DNA from: Tissierella creatinini
GTDB taxonomy: Bacteria > Bacillota > Clostridia > Tissierellales > Tissierellaceae
Direction: 5' to 3'
NCBI GenBank assembly: GCA_005046945.1
Contig: SUSS01000007.1
Location: 1 to 64,000 of the forward strand
DNA length: 64,000 bases
A program made the position numbers and the translations under genes. Each line of letters begins with the position of its first letter. Position 1 is the first letter of the stretch. Positions 8,206 to 16,412 of the stretch are shown here, piece by piece. Below the pieces are notes generated by a model that made no database searches, had not been told where the DNA came from, and worked only from the letters and a program-made list of their open reading frames with translations.

Positions 8206-9228
8206 CTACCCTTCCCTCTTGTTTTCAATTACCACTGCATGTGCTATTCCTGGTATAGACTCACCTTGCTGGGTTATAAGAGTTGAATGAAGTGCTCCCG
8301 TTGACATGAGTAACACTTTATTAAATTTTCCCTTTTTCATTTCCTTTATTATATATCCATTGAAAACCGATCCTGAACATCCACAACCGCTTCCTCCGGC
8401 ATGAGTATCCTGCAAGGATCTATCGAATATTTCAACACCGCAGTCTGTATAATTCTTAGATAAATCATAACCTTCTTTTTTCATCATATCAATTACGATA
8501 TCTTTACCTACATATCCTAAATCCCCTGAGATTATCAAATCGTAATAGGATGGATCTCTGCCCGTATCCTTAAAGTGATTAATAAGGGTATCCATTGCTG
8601 CTGGAGCCATTGCAGCCCCCATATTGGCTGCATCCTTTATACCGGGGTCTATTATCTTACCTGTGGTAATGCATTTTATATATGGTCCTGGCCCGGATGG
8701 TGAAATCAATGTAGCACCTGCCCCGGTTACGGTCCATTGTGCTGTCATCTTTCTTTGATTTCCATATTCTAAGGGAAATCGAAACTGTCTTTCTGCTGTT
8801 GAAAAGTGGCTAGATGTTGCACAAACAATCTTATCAGCAAACCCTCCATCCATAAGCATGGCTCCTAAGGATAAGGATTCTGTCATTGTGGAGCAGGCTC
8901 CGTACAATCCAAAATAAGGTATTCCCAATTGTCTTGCACTATAGCCTGATGCTATAATCTGATTAAGCAAATCACCTGCTATAAGATAATCTATATCCTT
9001 TGTGGAAAGGCCAGCCTCGTTAATAGCTCCCTTAATGCATTCTTCTTGAATCTTCGATTCTGCTTTCTCCCAGGATTCAGTTCCCCAAAGGTCCTCTTCA
9101 AGGATTAAATCAAAATAGGCCTTTAATGGACCTTCCCCCTCCTTAGGCCCAACTATTGAATGTGAGCTTATAATAGCCGGCGGATTCTCTAATTTTACAG
9201 TTTGACTTCCAACTCTTTTTATAGCCAC
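8206..9228 (-). CDS. spoVAD: stage V sporulation protein AD (dipicolinate-binding subunit)
   Basis: The 340-residue protein has a thiolase-like fold but binds dipicolinic acid rather than acting as a thiolase. Marks include HSIVGPKEGEGPLK, the FGLYGACSTMTESLS segment (about residues 106-120) and HAGGSGCGCSG near residue 275. It begins with GTG, five bases after an AGGAGGTGA-type site. It lies in the spoVA operon, five bases after spoVAC, and should be made in the forespore under sigma-G. Confidence 0.95.
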   Translation of the reverse strand: MAIKRVGSQTVKLENPPAIISSHSIVGPKEGEGPLKAYFDLILEEDLWGTESWEKAESKIQEECIKGAINEAGLSTKDIDYLIAGDLLNQIIASGYSARQLGIPYFGLYGACSTMTESLSLGAMLMDGGFADKIVCATSSHFSTAERQFRFPLEYGNQRKMTAQWTVTGAGATLISPSGPGPYIKCITTGKIIDPGIKDAANMGAAMAPAAMDTLINHFKDTGRDPSYYDLIISGDLGYVGKDIVIDMMKKEGYDLSKNYTDCGVEIFDRSLQDTHAGGSGCGCSGSVFNGYIIKEMKKGKFNKVLLMSTGALHSTLITQQGESIPGIAHAVVIENKREG

Positions 9229-9233
9229 TTAAA

Positions 9234-9677
9234 TCACCTCCTAAAAAGCAAACTCAACAAACCAACTATCACAGAGCTACCTATCCCATATACAAGAACA
9301 GGTCCTGCTACGGTAAACATTTTAGCAGCAACTCCAAATATAAAACCCTCCCTTTTATACTCCATGGCAGGTGAAACTATAGCATTGGCGAAGCCTGTAA
9401 TTGGAATTGCAGCACCTGCTCCTCCCACCTTTCCAATCTTATCATAAACTCCCAAACCGGTTAGAATAGCACCTAAGAAGACCAAAATTATAGATGTTCC
9501 TGCCCCAACTGCTTTTTCATCTAAGCCAAGGGATTTTAAGAAATTTATTATTACCTGTCCAAATGCACATATTATTCCACCCACCAGAAAAGCCATTACA
9601 ATATTTTTTAAGTATTTTGGCTTTGGGCTTTTTTTATCCGAAAACTTCTGATACTCTTTTTTGTTTAGTTTATCCAT
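9234..9677 (-). CDS. spoVAC: stage V sporulation protein AC
   Basis: The 147-residue membrane protein opens with the cytoplasmic segment KKEYQKFSDKKSPKPKYLKN, followed by about four membrane helices and the paralogue motif GGAGAAIPITGFANA. SpoVAC of Bacillus has been shown to act as a mechanosensitive channel component. The start overlaps the end of spoVAB by eight bases, indicating coupled translation. Confidence 0.95.
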   Translation of the reverse strand: MDKLNKKEYQKFSDKKSPKPKYLKNIVMAFLVGGIICAFGQVIINFLKSLGLDEKAVGAGTSIILVFLGAILTGLGVYDKIGKVGGAGAAIPITGFANAIVSPAMEYKREGFIFGVAAKMFTVAGPVLVYGIGSSVIVGLLSLLFRR

Positions 9678-10092
9678 TACTACCTCCTAAAATAATAAAA
9701 TAATAAAGGGCTCCACATACTTTACCAATTAGTATAGCTACTAAAACTAGTTTAATTCTTTTTTTTATCTTAAATTTCTTAGAAATAACAGGTATGACAT
9801 TTAAAGTTTCAGCAAGGGCTGATGCAAACATTCCTAGAAATATTCCTGAAAATAAGCCTGCGAATAGGGTAAAACCCTTTCCTAGCTCTACATTATAACC
9901 GCTGAAGTAAATAATTGTAAAAATCAAAGTACTAATCCCATATATGGTTTCATAGAGCTTTAGGTAACCTTTTGTCTCAGTTAGCTGGATAAATCTTGGA
10001 AAGACCTTGATAAGGGTAATAAAGGCAGCATATGCGCCGCCAACTAATACGCCTCCACCAAAAGATGATGAAATAAGAATCAAGTATTTCAT
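9670..10092 (-). CDS. spoVAB: stage V sporulation protein AB
   Basis: The 140-residue membrane protein has about five hydrophobic segments and the SpoVAB pattern FGGGVLVGGAYAAFITLIKV at the N terminus and an ALAETLNVIPV segment near residue 92. It overlaps spoVAA by four bases and spoVAC by eight. SpoVAB is needed for dipicolinate uptake in Bacillus; its exact part in the channel is unknown. Confidence 0.9.
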   Translation of the reverse strand: MKYLILISSSFGGGVLVGGAYAAFITLIKVFPRFIQLTETKGYLKLYETIYGISTLIFTIIYFSGYNVELGKGFTLFAGLFSGIFLGMFASALAETLNVIPVISKKFKIKKRIKLVLVAILIGKVCGALYYFIILGGSNG

Positions 10093-10730
10093 CTTCTATT
10101 CCTTGGTTTTTTTTCCAATAGTTCATTCATTAAATAATCCTCCAAATCATTATCATATAAATAAAGCTCTACATCCATAGGTCCAGGTTCCATCCTTCGT
10201 CTCTTACTTGAACTCATTATTCTCATAAAGAAGGTAAACATACCAACTCCTAGTCCAATTGAATAGGGTATATTCATAATTAGTGGGTTTTCCTTATGTT
10301 CACCGGTATATGTGAAATAAAGTCTTTCTAAGGCCTTAGTCATATTGACATCCTCATGGAAGTACATTATCCCTAAGGCTGCTCCAAAGAACAAGGTTAT
10401 GCAAACAAATGTAAGCTTTCCTATTTGTAATAAGGAACTCCTATTTTCTCTTGACTTAATCTCCAGAATAATTTTATCTCCACCTATGAATTGGATATCA
10501 ATATCTGCAAATTTGCTAGTTAGGGTTTCCGCAATTTCTATTGCAGTAATATAATCCCATGTTTCTTCCTTTTTACCGGTATACACCTTAGTATTTTCAA
10601 TTTTCTTTCTTAAGTTCTCACTACTGCAATAAACTTCCCCTAAATCCTTCAAATATATCGATTCCTCAATATCTAGGGACTTCTTATCAGCTAATCCAAT
10701 ATACACTTTTTGCTTTTCCATTATCATCAT
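10089..10730 (-). CDS. spoVAA: stage V sporulation protein AA
   Basis: The 213-residue protein has an N-terminal soluble domain (about residues 1-110, with VYIGLADKKSLDIEE) and two membrane helices at about 118-136 and 163-180, as in SpoVAA. It is the first canonical gene of the spoVA operon. The start is uncertain: ATG codons at 10730, 10727 and 10721 are in frame and none has a strong ribosome site, which suggests coupling to the overlapping small ORF upstream (10687-10863). Confidence 0.88.
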   Translation of the reverse strand: MMIMEKQKVYIGLADKKSLDIEESIYLKDLGEVYCSSENLRKKIENTKVYTGKKEETWDYITAIEIAETLTSKFADIDIQFIGGDKIILEIKSRENRSSLLQIGKLTFVCITLFFGAALGIMYFHEDVNMTKALERLYFTYTGEHKENPLIMNIPYSIGLGVGMFTFFMRIMSSSKRRRMEPGPMDVELYLYDNDLEDYLMNELLEKKPRNRR

Positions 10731-10863
10731 CCATTCTATTGATTACTAGAGTAGCACTCTTTGGTACATTAGTCGATTTGTTTTGCTTTATATAAATGGC
10801 AACTAAAGCAGTCATTATAATCATTATGATTGAAATTCTAATCACCATCTTAGAAAGAGTCAT
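10687..10863 (-). CDS. 58-residue single-pass membrane ORF ahead of spoVAA
   Basis: A short ORF with AGGTGAT five bases before its ATG fills the gap between sigF and spoVAA and overlaps the start of spoVAA by 44 bases in another frame. The product has one strong hydrophobic helix (residues 6-25, MVIRISIIMIIMTALVAIYI) followed by a polar tail rich in Lys, Asn and Asp. I do not recognise it. The overlap suggests translational coupling, so it may serve spoVAA expression or be an unlisted spoVA component. It could also be a chance ORF. Confidence 0.5.
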   Translation of the reverse strand: MTLSKMVIRISIIMIIMTALVAIYIKQNKSTNVPKSATLVINRMDDDNGKAKSVYWIS

Positions 10864-10880
10864 TTTTCATCACCTAAGTA

Positions 10881-10910
10881 TATTATTAGCTATTTTTGAT
10901 TACTTATTCA
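10881..10910 (-). promoter_or_regulatory. possible sigma-F/sigma-G type promoter of the spoVA operon
   Basis: TGAATA (10910-10905), 15 bases, then CTAATAATA (10889-10881) on the minus strand resembles the forespore pattern, except that CAT of the -10 is CTA. It sits just after the sigF terminator and before the small ORF. Weak prediction supported by the known sigma-G control of spoVA in Bacillus. Confidence 0.35.
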
Positions 10911-10913
10911 AAA

Positions 10914-10944
10914 AAAGACATATCATGCCTTTGCAAGATATGTC
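10914..10944 (-). terminator. terminator at the end of sigF
   Basis: GACATATC and GATATGTC with an inner TGC/GCA pair form a long stem, followed on the minus strand by a run of T. The 5' arm lies inside the last codons of sigF. It separates the spoIIA operon from spoVA. Confidence 0.8.
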
Positions 10945-11675
10945 CTCATTTCTTCTACTATTCTTTTTTCTATTCTGGAAACCTGTACTTGAGATATTCC
11001 TAGAACCTGTGCAACCTCGCTTTGGGTCTTATCCTTGAAATACCTCAATATAATAATCTTTCTATCCCTAGGTTTTAATTTACTCAACATGTCCTTTAAT
11101 ACGATGTTATCTATCATATCCATTTCTACATCATCTTCATTACTAATTTTATCGATTAAATAAAGTGGAGTACCGTCATTCTCATGAACTACATTGTAGA
11201 GATATTCAGGATGATAAGTTGACTCTATGGCCATTACAATATCTTCCTTTTCAATCCCAATTTCTTCTGATATCTCCAAAATAGTTGGCTCTCTACCTAA
11301 TTCCTTGGAAAGCTTCTCTTCTGCTGTTTTAGCCATATAGGCCACTTGTTTTAAAGATCTGCTTACCTTTATAATTCCATCATCTCGTAAGAATCGTTTT
11401 ATCTCCCCCATAATCATTGGAACTGCATATGTTGAAAACTTTACATCAAAACTTAAGTCGAATTTATCTATTGCCTTCAATAATCCAATACTTCCAATTT
11501 GAAATATATCCTCGAAATCTATTCCTCTATTGGCAAATCCTTTAATAACCGACCTTATCAGCCCTAAGTTGGATTCAACTAGTTTTTCTCTTGCTTCACT
11601 ATCACCACTTTGAGATCTTTTTATAAGTTCTGTGGTCTCTTCATGAGATAGTAATGCCTTTCCCCCTGAACTCAT
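10923..11675 (-). CDS. sigF: RNA polymerase sporulation sigma factor SigF
   Basis: The 250-residue sigma-70 family protein has region 2 (GNRGIDFEDIFQIGSIGLLKAIDKFD-like segment near residues 46-70), region 3 with the LGREPTILEISEEIGI segment, and a region 4 HTH (KTQSEVAQVLGISQVQVSRIEKR, split here only by description). SigF and SigG are close relatives; placement directly after spoIIAA-spoIIAB identifies it as SigF, the first forespore-specific factor, held inactive by SpoIIAB. It is five bases after spoIIAB. Confidence 0.95.
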   Translation of the reverse strand: MSSGGKALLSHEETTELIKRSQSGDSEAREKLVESNLGLIRSVIKGFANRGIDFEDIFQIGSIGLLKAIDKFDLSFDVKFSTYAVPMIMGEIKRFLRDDGIIKVSRSLKQVAYMAKTAEEKLSKELGREPTILEISEEIGIEKEDIVMAIESTYHPEYLYNVVHENDGTPLYLIDKISNEDDVEMDMIDNIVLKDMLSKLKPRDRKIIILRYFKDKTQSEVAQVLGISQVQVSRIEKRIVEEMRTYLAKA

Positions 11676-11680
11676 AATAT

Positions 11681-12118
11681 CTACTCCTTATCAATAGAGC
11701 TTTTTATTTTCTTTCTCATAGTTACAGTAGTGCCTACTTCCTTTATACTCTCTACCTTAAGCTCATCCATAAATGTCTCCATAACAGTAAAGCCCATACC
11801 TGATCTTTCAAGTTCCGGTTTAGACGTATAAAAAGGTTCCATTGCCTTTTCGATATCTCCTATACCCTTTCCCCTGTCTCTTATTATTATCTCTAATTCA
11901 TTGCCATTTATTCTAGACTCCATTGTAACTAATCCTTCTCCATACTCATAACCGTGGATTATAGCATTAGTTACAGCCTCTGAAACAGCAGTTTTTATAT
12001 CAGATAATTCTTCAAGAGTAGGATCCAGTTGAGAAGCAAATGCTGCTGCTACTACTCTTGCGAAGGACTCGTTGCTAGACTTGCTTAAGAACTCCAACTT
12101 CATATAGTTTTTTTCCAT
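11681..12118 (-). CDS. spoIIAB: anti-sigma-F factor / serine kinase SpoIIAB
   Basis: The 145-residue GHKL-fold kinase binds SigF and phosphorylates SpoIIAA. ATP-site motifs are visible: the N box [13 protein letters not shown] (about residues 44-56), the G1 box [10 protein letters not shown] and the G2 region [10 protein letters not shown]. The ATG at 12118 is preferred to an upstream GTG because GGAGGGGT lies eight bases before it and the product then aligns with Bacillus SpoIIAB. It starts six bases after the spoIIAA stop. Confidence 0.95.
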   Translation of the reverse strand: MEKNYMKLEFLSKSSNESFARVVAAAFASQLDPTLEELSDIKTAVSEAVTNAIIHGYEYGEGLVTMESRINGNELEIIIRDRGKGIGDIEKAMEPFYTSKPELERSGMGFTVMETFMDELKVESIKEVGTTVTMRKKIKSSIDKE

Positions 12119-12123
12119 CAGTA

Positions 12124-12465
12124 TCACCCCTCCAATTTTTGTAATGCTTCTTCCACAGTTTTATAGACCTCTATAATTTTAGTTAGCCCCGACATCCTTA
12201 TTATTCTGTCTACATATGTATTAGAGCTAATCAAGAGAAGTTTCCCCTTCTTTTCTACTGTAATCTTATATCTTCCCATGATAAGGCCAATACCTGAGCT
12301 ATCCATGAAACTTAGCTGCGTAAGATCTAGAACCATGTTTTTAATATTCTTGTCGTCATACTTCTTATCTATTAAAAGTCTGGCTTTTTCAGTAATATGA
12401 TGGTCTAATTCTCCATAAAAATGTATTATAAGGTTGTTATCCTTGACCTCAGTTGTATATCCCAA
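12124..12465 (-). CDS. spoIIAA: anti-sigma-F factor antagonist SpoIIAA
   Basis: The 113-residue STAS-domain protein frees SigF by binding SpoIIAB when dephosphorylated by SpoIIE. The phosphorylated serine is in [16 protein letters not shown] (about residues 53-68), and GELDHH near residue 18 is typical. The start is TTG at 12465, seven bases after AAAGGAGG. A TTG at 12498 is in frame but falls inside the sigma-H -10 element, so it cannot be the start of that transcript. Confidence 0.93.
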   Translation of the reverse strand: MGYTTEVKDNNLIIHFYGELDHHITEKARLLIDKKYDDKNIKNMVLDLTQLSFMDSSGIGLIMGRYKITVEKKGKLLLISSNTYVDRIIRMSGLTKIIEVYKTVEEALQKLEG

Positions 12466-12490
12466 TTCTCTCCCTCCTTTGCTAACATGT

Positions 12491-12520
12491 ATATTCAATA
12501 CGGACTTTCATTTATCCTTC
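12491..12520 (-). promoter_or_regulatory. sigma-H promoter of the spoIIA operon
   Basis: GAAGGATAA (12520-12512), 12 bases, then ATTGAATAT (12499-12491) fits the Bacillus sigma-H consensus RnAGGAwWW - RnnGAATww at every position. Bacillus spoIIA is also sigma-H (and Spo0A) controlled. Confidence 0.8.
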
Positions 12521-12573
12521 AAAGAAAAAGGACTATTTTTGTAGAAATTTGCAAATCCGGTTAGGCCATAAAA

Positions 12574-12599
12574 AAAGAGAGTCCGGAGACTCTCTTAAT
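12574..12599 (-). terminator. terminator of folD
   Basis: AAGAGAGTC and GACTCTCTT form a 9-bp stem around a four-base loop, followed on the minus strand by a run of seven T. It lies six bases past the folD stop and isolates the spoIIA promoter from folD. Confidence 0.88.
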
Positions 12600-12604
12600 A
12601 TTAT

Positions 12605-13450
12605 CTAGTTGTTTTCACAAGCCATTACTACTTGATTTAATAAAAGTGTAGTAGTTACACTTCCTACACCACCAGGTACTGGTGTTACTTTATCTACAAG
12701 ATTTACAACATTTTCATAATCAACGTCTCCACTAAGCTTTCCATCTTCTGTCATGCTAACTCCAACGTCTATTACTATTGAATCCTTTGTAAAGAATTTC
12801 TCTGTAAAGAATTTTGGCTTACCTAGAGCTGTTACTACTACATCAGCATTTCTTGTAACCTCATCAAGATTCTTAGTTCTTGAGTGACAAATAGTTACAG
12901 TTGCATTCTTCTCCAATAGCATCATTACTAATGGCTTACCTACTACCATAGATCTATTAACAACCACTACATTTTTTCCCTCTAATGGAATTTCATTATA
13001 AAGGAGTATTTCCATAGCAGCCTTTGGTGTAGCTGGTGAAAATCCAGTCATATCACCCTCAAATATCTTTTCAAGGTTTAATGGATGCATACAGTCAACA
13101 TCTTTAGATGGACTTATTGCATTTCTAATCTTCTCTTCATCAATATGCTTAGGTAAAGGTCTAAACATAAGAATTCCTGAGATTTCCTTATCATTGTTTA
13201 ACTCTTCCATAAATGCAATTAACTCTTCCGTAGTCATACTAGTTTCCTTTTCGAAAACCTTGGATTGGATTCCTATTGCATCACAATTCTTTATTATACT
13301 CTTTTCATAGGATACGTCACTTGCATTATCTCCAAGTCTAACAATACCCAAAGTAGGATATGTACCATTTGCCTCTAACTTCTTTATTCTTTCTATCATG
13401 TCCTCTTTAATCTTTGCCGCAACTACATTTCCCTTTAGTATCTCAGCCAT
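12605..13450 (-). CDS. folD: bifunctional methylenetetrahydrofolate dehydrogenase/cyclohydrolase
   Basis: The 281-residue enzyme interconverts methylene-, methenyl- and formyl-tetrahydrofolate. Family marks are the catalytic Y-E-K-S-I segment (YEKSIIKNCDAIGI), PLPKHIDE, DVDCMHPLN, the NRSMVVGKPLVMMLL nucleotide-binding segment and the C-terminal VTPVPGGVGSVTTTLL. Length is normal. It is monocistronic by its flanks: its own terminator follows and an 83-base gap precedes the next leftward gene. Confidence 0.97.
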   Translation of the reverse strand: MAEILKGNVVAAKIKEDMIERIKKLEANGTYPTLGIVRLGDNASDVSYEKSIIKNCDAIGIQSKVFEKETSMTTEELIAFMEELNNDKEISGILMFRPLPKHIDEEKIRNAISPSKDVDCMHPLNLEKIFEGDMTGFSPATPKAAMEILLYNEIPLEGKNVVVVNRSMVVGKPLVMMLLEKNATVTICHSRTKNLDEVTRNADVVVTALGKPKFFTEKFFTKDSIVIDVGVSMTEDGKLSGDVDYENVVNLVDKVTPVPGGVGSVTTTLLLNQVVMACENN

Positions 13451-13533
13451 CTATACACCCTCCTATAACGTTATTTAATTATCAGTATTCATTATAACAT
13501 ATATTCCGACATTTTCAAGTAGAGTGGGTTTAC

Positions 13534-14043
13534 TTAGTAAATTATTCTTCTTGCTGTCACATAGGTCTGAGAATAATATTGTTCATCTATACTATCAATA
13601 CTTACCTTTTCTTTTCCTAATGAAGCATGTATCATATTCCCTTCACCCACATAGATACCAACATGAGAAATTCCACCACCATTGGTGCTAAAGAATAATA
13701 GATCTCCAGGCATGAGATGAGATTTATCCACCTTAATCCCAAAAGATGATTGAGCTTTAGAATTTCGAGGAATCTCTATTCCCAACTGCTCAAGATATAG
13801 TGAATATGTAAGGCCTGAGCAATCATAACCAATCTTTCCCGTATCACCATATACATAGGACTCACCTATTAACCTATAAGCTGATATTACAAGGTGGTTT
13901 AACTTTTTTTCTCTTTCTAGGACCGCATCCTTATCTTCCTTTCTTATTGAAGAGGAAAGTGTAAATGTCTCAATATAGTTAATTACTGAGGCTATTACAA
14001 TTAAGAGAATCAATAGTTTTAAAAGAACAGTTTTTCTCTTCAT
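13534..14043 (-). CDS. NlpC/P60 family cell-wall peptidase, membrane-anchored
   Basis: The 169-residue protein has an N-terminal hydrophobic segment (residues 5-22, signal peptide or anchor) and an NlpC/P60 domain. The catalytic Cys is in IGYDCSGLTYSLYL and the His in GISHVGIYVGEGNMIHASL. Such enzymes cleave D-gamma-glutamyl links in peptidoglycan stem peptides. The domain starts unusually close to the membrane anchor and there is no SH3 or LysM targeting domain, so the specific role is unclear. Confidence 0.9.
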   Translation of the reverse strand: MKRKTVLLKLLILLIVIASVINYIETFTLSSSIRKEDKDAVLEREKKLNHLVISAYRLIGESYVYGDTGKIGYDCSGLTYSLYLEQLGIEIPRNSKAQSSFGIKVDKSHLMPGDLLFFSTNGGGISHVGIYVGEGNMIHASLGKEKVSIDSIDEQYYSQTYVTARRIIY

Positions 14044-14131
14044 TTAATGCACTCCTTATACTAATAAGTGTAGTCTCTAGGCTAAGATTGTAATAAATAG
14101 ATACTTTAAAAGTACTAAAAATAGAACAAAA

Positions 14132-14158
14132 AAATACAACCTTTTATAGGTTGTATTT
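14132..14158 (-). terminator. terminator of RNase P RNA
   Basis: AAATACAACC and GGTTGTATTT make a 10-bp stem with a seven-base loop; the minus-strand transcript then ends in a run of U. It lies just downstream of rnpB. Confidence 0.85.
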
Positions 14159-14170
14159 AGCTAATATGTA

Positions 14171-14505
14171 TAGAGTAAATCTATAAGCCGTGTTCTGTTT
14201 ATATGGTCATCTATCTAGACCTATTGTTGCCAATAGGTTCTTGCGACCTACCTTTGGAACAGCAACGAGCAGCTGCCTTTTTTAGTTCCCTTTTGGTCTT
14301 GCTCCAGATGGGGTTTACATAGCCATTTAGTCGCCTAAATGCTGGTGAGCTCTTACCTCACCTTTCCATCCTTACCAGATAATCTGGCGGTTTCTTTCTG
14401 TTGCACTTTCCTTAGGGTCGCCCCCACTGGGTGTTATCCAGCATCTTGCTCTATGGAGCACGGACTTTCCTCATGCCTAAGCACGCGACCAAACAATTTA
14501 CTCCT
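14171..14505 (-). ncRNA. rnpB: RNase P RNA (catalytic subunit)
   Basis: The RNA shows the 5' core with GAGGAAAGTCC, the central GTGCAACAGAAAG segment and the 3' ACAGAACACGGCTTA. The ends pair: GAGTAAAT at the 5' side with ATTTACTC at the 3' side forms helix P1, which sets the boundaries to within a few bases. Segments such as GGGGCGACCC and AGTGCAACAGAAAGAAACC look like the type A (ancestral) architecture rather than the type B form of Bacillus; this is a by-eye judgement. Confidence 0.93.
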
Positions 14506-14574
14506 AAATAATTATAGCATCTTTTAAAGAATATTGCAAAAGTAATATATTAGAAATTAATTTTGAATTGTTAA

Positions 14575-15672
14575 TCATAATACCCTATGTGATATTCCCG
14601 GTTTTAACGATATATCTACCTGAACTTCATCTATTTCCTTCAAAATAAAATCTTTAAGAACATCCAATGCAACTTTTTCTGTATGATAATGCCCGGCATC
14701 GCATATTATCATACCGAGCTGATCTGCTAACTGTGCCTGATGGTACTTAATATCTCCTGTTATATAAATTTGTGCGCCTTTATTATAGGCATCCTCAATG
14801 AAATCTCCACCACTTCCACCACAAACAGCAACTCTTTTAATTTTTTTATCCAAATTCCCATATATATTGATATGATCCAAGTTCAACTTTTCTTTTATAT
14901 CCATGATAAAATTCAATGCATCTACTTCTTCAATATCACCTACTCTACCATATCCAAAGTTATATCCTTCATTGATTAACTCAAATATATCGTATGCTAC
15001 CTCTTCATATGGATGTATCTTTATTACCTTATTTATGGTACGATTAAGGGCTTCTTCTTTTACTATAGTCTCAACTTTTACCTCATTTACTTCTTCCAAA
15101 ATATTGGTAACCCCTATAAATGGATTTGTACCTTCCAGTGGCCGAAATGTACCAATACCCTTAGTATTAAATGTACAGCTAGAGTAATTCCCTATATGGC
15201 CTGCATCTTCCTCTTCTAAGGCTCTTAATATTAATTCCCTGCTATCCTCAGGTACATAAACTACCAATTTATATAGCTTTTCCTTCTTTATCTTGTTCAA
15301 AGGGCTAGGATTATTGATTCCCAAAAGTTCGGCTAGTTTATCATTTACCCCACCAATTGCTAAATCTAAATTAGAATGTGCATTATATACGACTATTTTG
15401 TTTTCTATAAGTTTTAGTATCATATTTCCAAGATATGACCTATTATTAATATTTTTTAGGGGCTTAAAAATAAGTGGATGATGACTTATGATCATATGGT
15501 ATTTCTCATCTATTGCCTTATTTATAACATATTCATCCAGATCTAGGGCAATGAGTATTCTCTTAATATCTTTCTGATCATTTCCAATCTGAAATCCTGT
15601 ATTATCCCAACTATCTATAAGTTTAGGACTACAAAGTTTATCTAAAGTCTTGATTATATCCTTAGCTTTCAA
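14575..15672 (-). CDS. Nif3-like dinuclear metal centre protein (DUF34)
   Basis: The 365-residue protein has the NIF3 halves with metal-ligand motifs (ISHHPLIFKPLK and YNAHSNLDLA near residues 62-103; AGHYHTEK near 325) split by an insert domain of the PII-like type at about residues 130-230 (HPYEEVAYDI). The long form is typical of Bacillota YqfO. GTP cyclohydrolase-like or other roles have been proposed but the reaction is unknown. It overlaps trmK by 11 bases, the common rpoD-trmK-nif3 order. Confidence 0.92.
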   Translation of the reverse strand: MKAKDIIKTLDKLCSPKLIDSWDNTGFQIGNDQKDIKRILIALDLDEYVINKAIDEKYHMIISHHPLIFKPLKNINNRSYLGNMILKLIENKIVVYNAHSNLDLAIGGVNDKLAELLGINNPSPLNKIKKEKLYKLVVYVPEDSRELILRALEEEDAGHIGNYSSCTFNTKGIGTFRPLEGTNPFIGVTNILEEVNEVKVETIVKEEALNRTINKVIKIHPYEEVAYDIFELINEGYNFGYGRVGDIEEVDALNFIMDIKEKLNLDHINIYGNLDKKIKRVAVCGGSGGDFIEDAYNKGAQIYITGDIKYHQAQLADQLGMIICDAGHYHTEKVALDVLKDFILKEIDEVQVDISLKPGISHRVL

Positions 15673-16357
15673 TGGTATTCAATACCTCCTTGTACTTTTC
15701 TACCAGGTCTGTTAATTCGTTAAACTTTTCCTTTGACTTTTCTGTATCCTTCCCTTCAAGGCCTGAGAGAATGTTTTCAAGGGAATAATTCTTTGCTTTT
15801 AGAAATTGGGCTAATATAGGATGCTTCTTCTTAATTAAAATAGGGCTTATTTCATAATAAATATCCTTTTCTACAAGGTCCTTACCCTTCTTTGCATATA
15901 TTATTTCGTAGAATTTTTCATCTTCGAATACCAATTCCTCATCTAGAATCATAAACCCATTGTTTAATAGGTATTTCCTTAACTCCTTGGAGGCAACCAT
16001 AGGCTGAAGTACAAAATGGGTAATGGAGTTTGTAATCCCCTTATTTTTCTCTAGAATATCCCTAATTAATAATCCACCCATTCCTGCAATTACAACTGTA
16101 TCTACTTCATAGGGCTTTAAAACTTCTAAACCATCTCCTAATCTTGGTATTATCTTGTTATTTAATCCTAATTCATCTATATAGGAAATAGTCTTATCTA
16201 AAGAACCTTGGCTTACGTCAGATGCAATAACTAATTTGGATATCTTATATTCTACTAGATATCTTGGTATATATCCATGGTCTGTACCTATATCTGCTGT
16301 AATTGAGTTATTAGGTACAAAATCTGCAATTTTTTGTAATCTTTTTGATAATCTCAT
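15662..16357 (-). CDS. trmK: tRNA (adenine(22)-N1)-methyltransferase TrmK
   Basis: The 231-residue SAM-dependent methyltransferase modifies A22 of tRNA. The SAM site is visible as ADIGTDHGYIPRYLV (about residues 20-34) and VVIAGMGGLLIRDIL near 93. The C-terminal half is coiled-coil-like and Lys/Glu-rich. It lies between rpoD and the nif3-like gene, as in Bacillus. Confidence 0.95.
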   Translation of the reverse strand: MRLSKRLQKIADFVPNNSITADIGTDHGYIPRYLVEYKISKLVIASDVSQGSLDKTISYIDELGLNNKIIPRLGDGLEVLKPYEVDTVVIAGMGGLLIRDILEKNKGITNSITHFVLQPMVASKELRKYLLNNGFMILDEELVFEDEKFYEIIYAKKGKDLVEKDIYYEISPILIKKKHPILAQFLKAKNYSLENILSGLEGKDTEKSKEKFNELTDLVEKYKEVLNTIES

Positions 16358-16386
16358 ATTTTCTTCCTTTCGATTTAAATGAAAAC

Positions 16387-16412
16387 AAAAGATTCGCTTA
16401 TGCGAATCTTTT
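16387..16412 (-). terminator. hairpin at the end of rpoD, likely terminator
   Basis: AAAAGATTCGC and GCGAATCTTTT make an 11-bp stem with loop TTAT, followed by TTTGTTTTC on the minus strand. It overlaps the rpoD stop codon and may partly shield trmK-nif3 from rpoD transcription. Confidence 0.75.

Noticed and set aside
10796..11038. Plus-strand 80-residue ORF across the sigF end
   Set aside because: It lies antisense to sigF and the spoVA leader, has no convincing ribosome site and includes terminator sequence.
10923..11675. SigG instead of SigF
   Set aside because: Sequence alone does not separate them easily, but position right after spoIIAA-spoIIAB identifies SigF.
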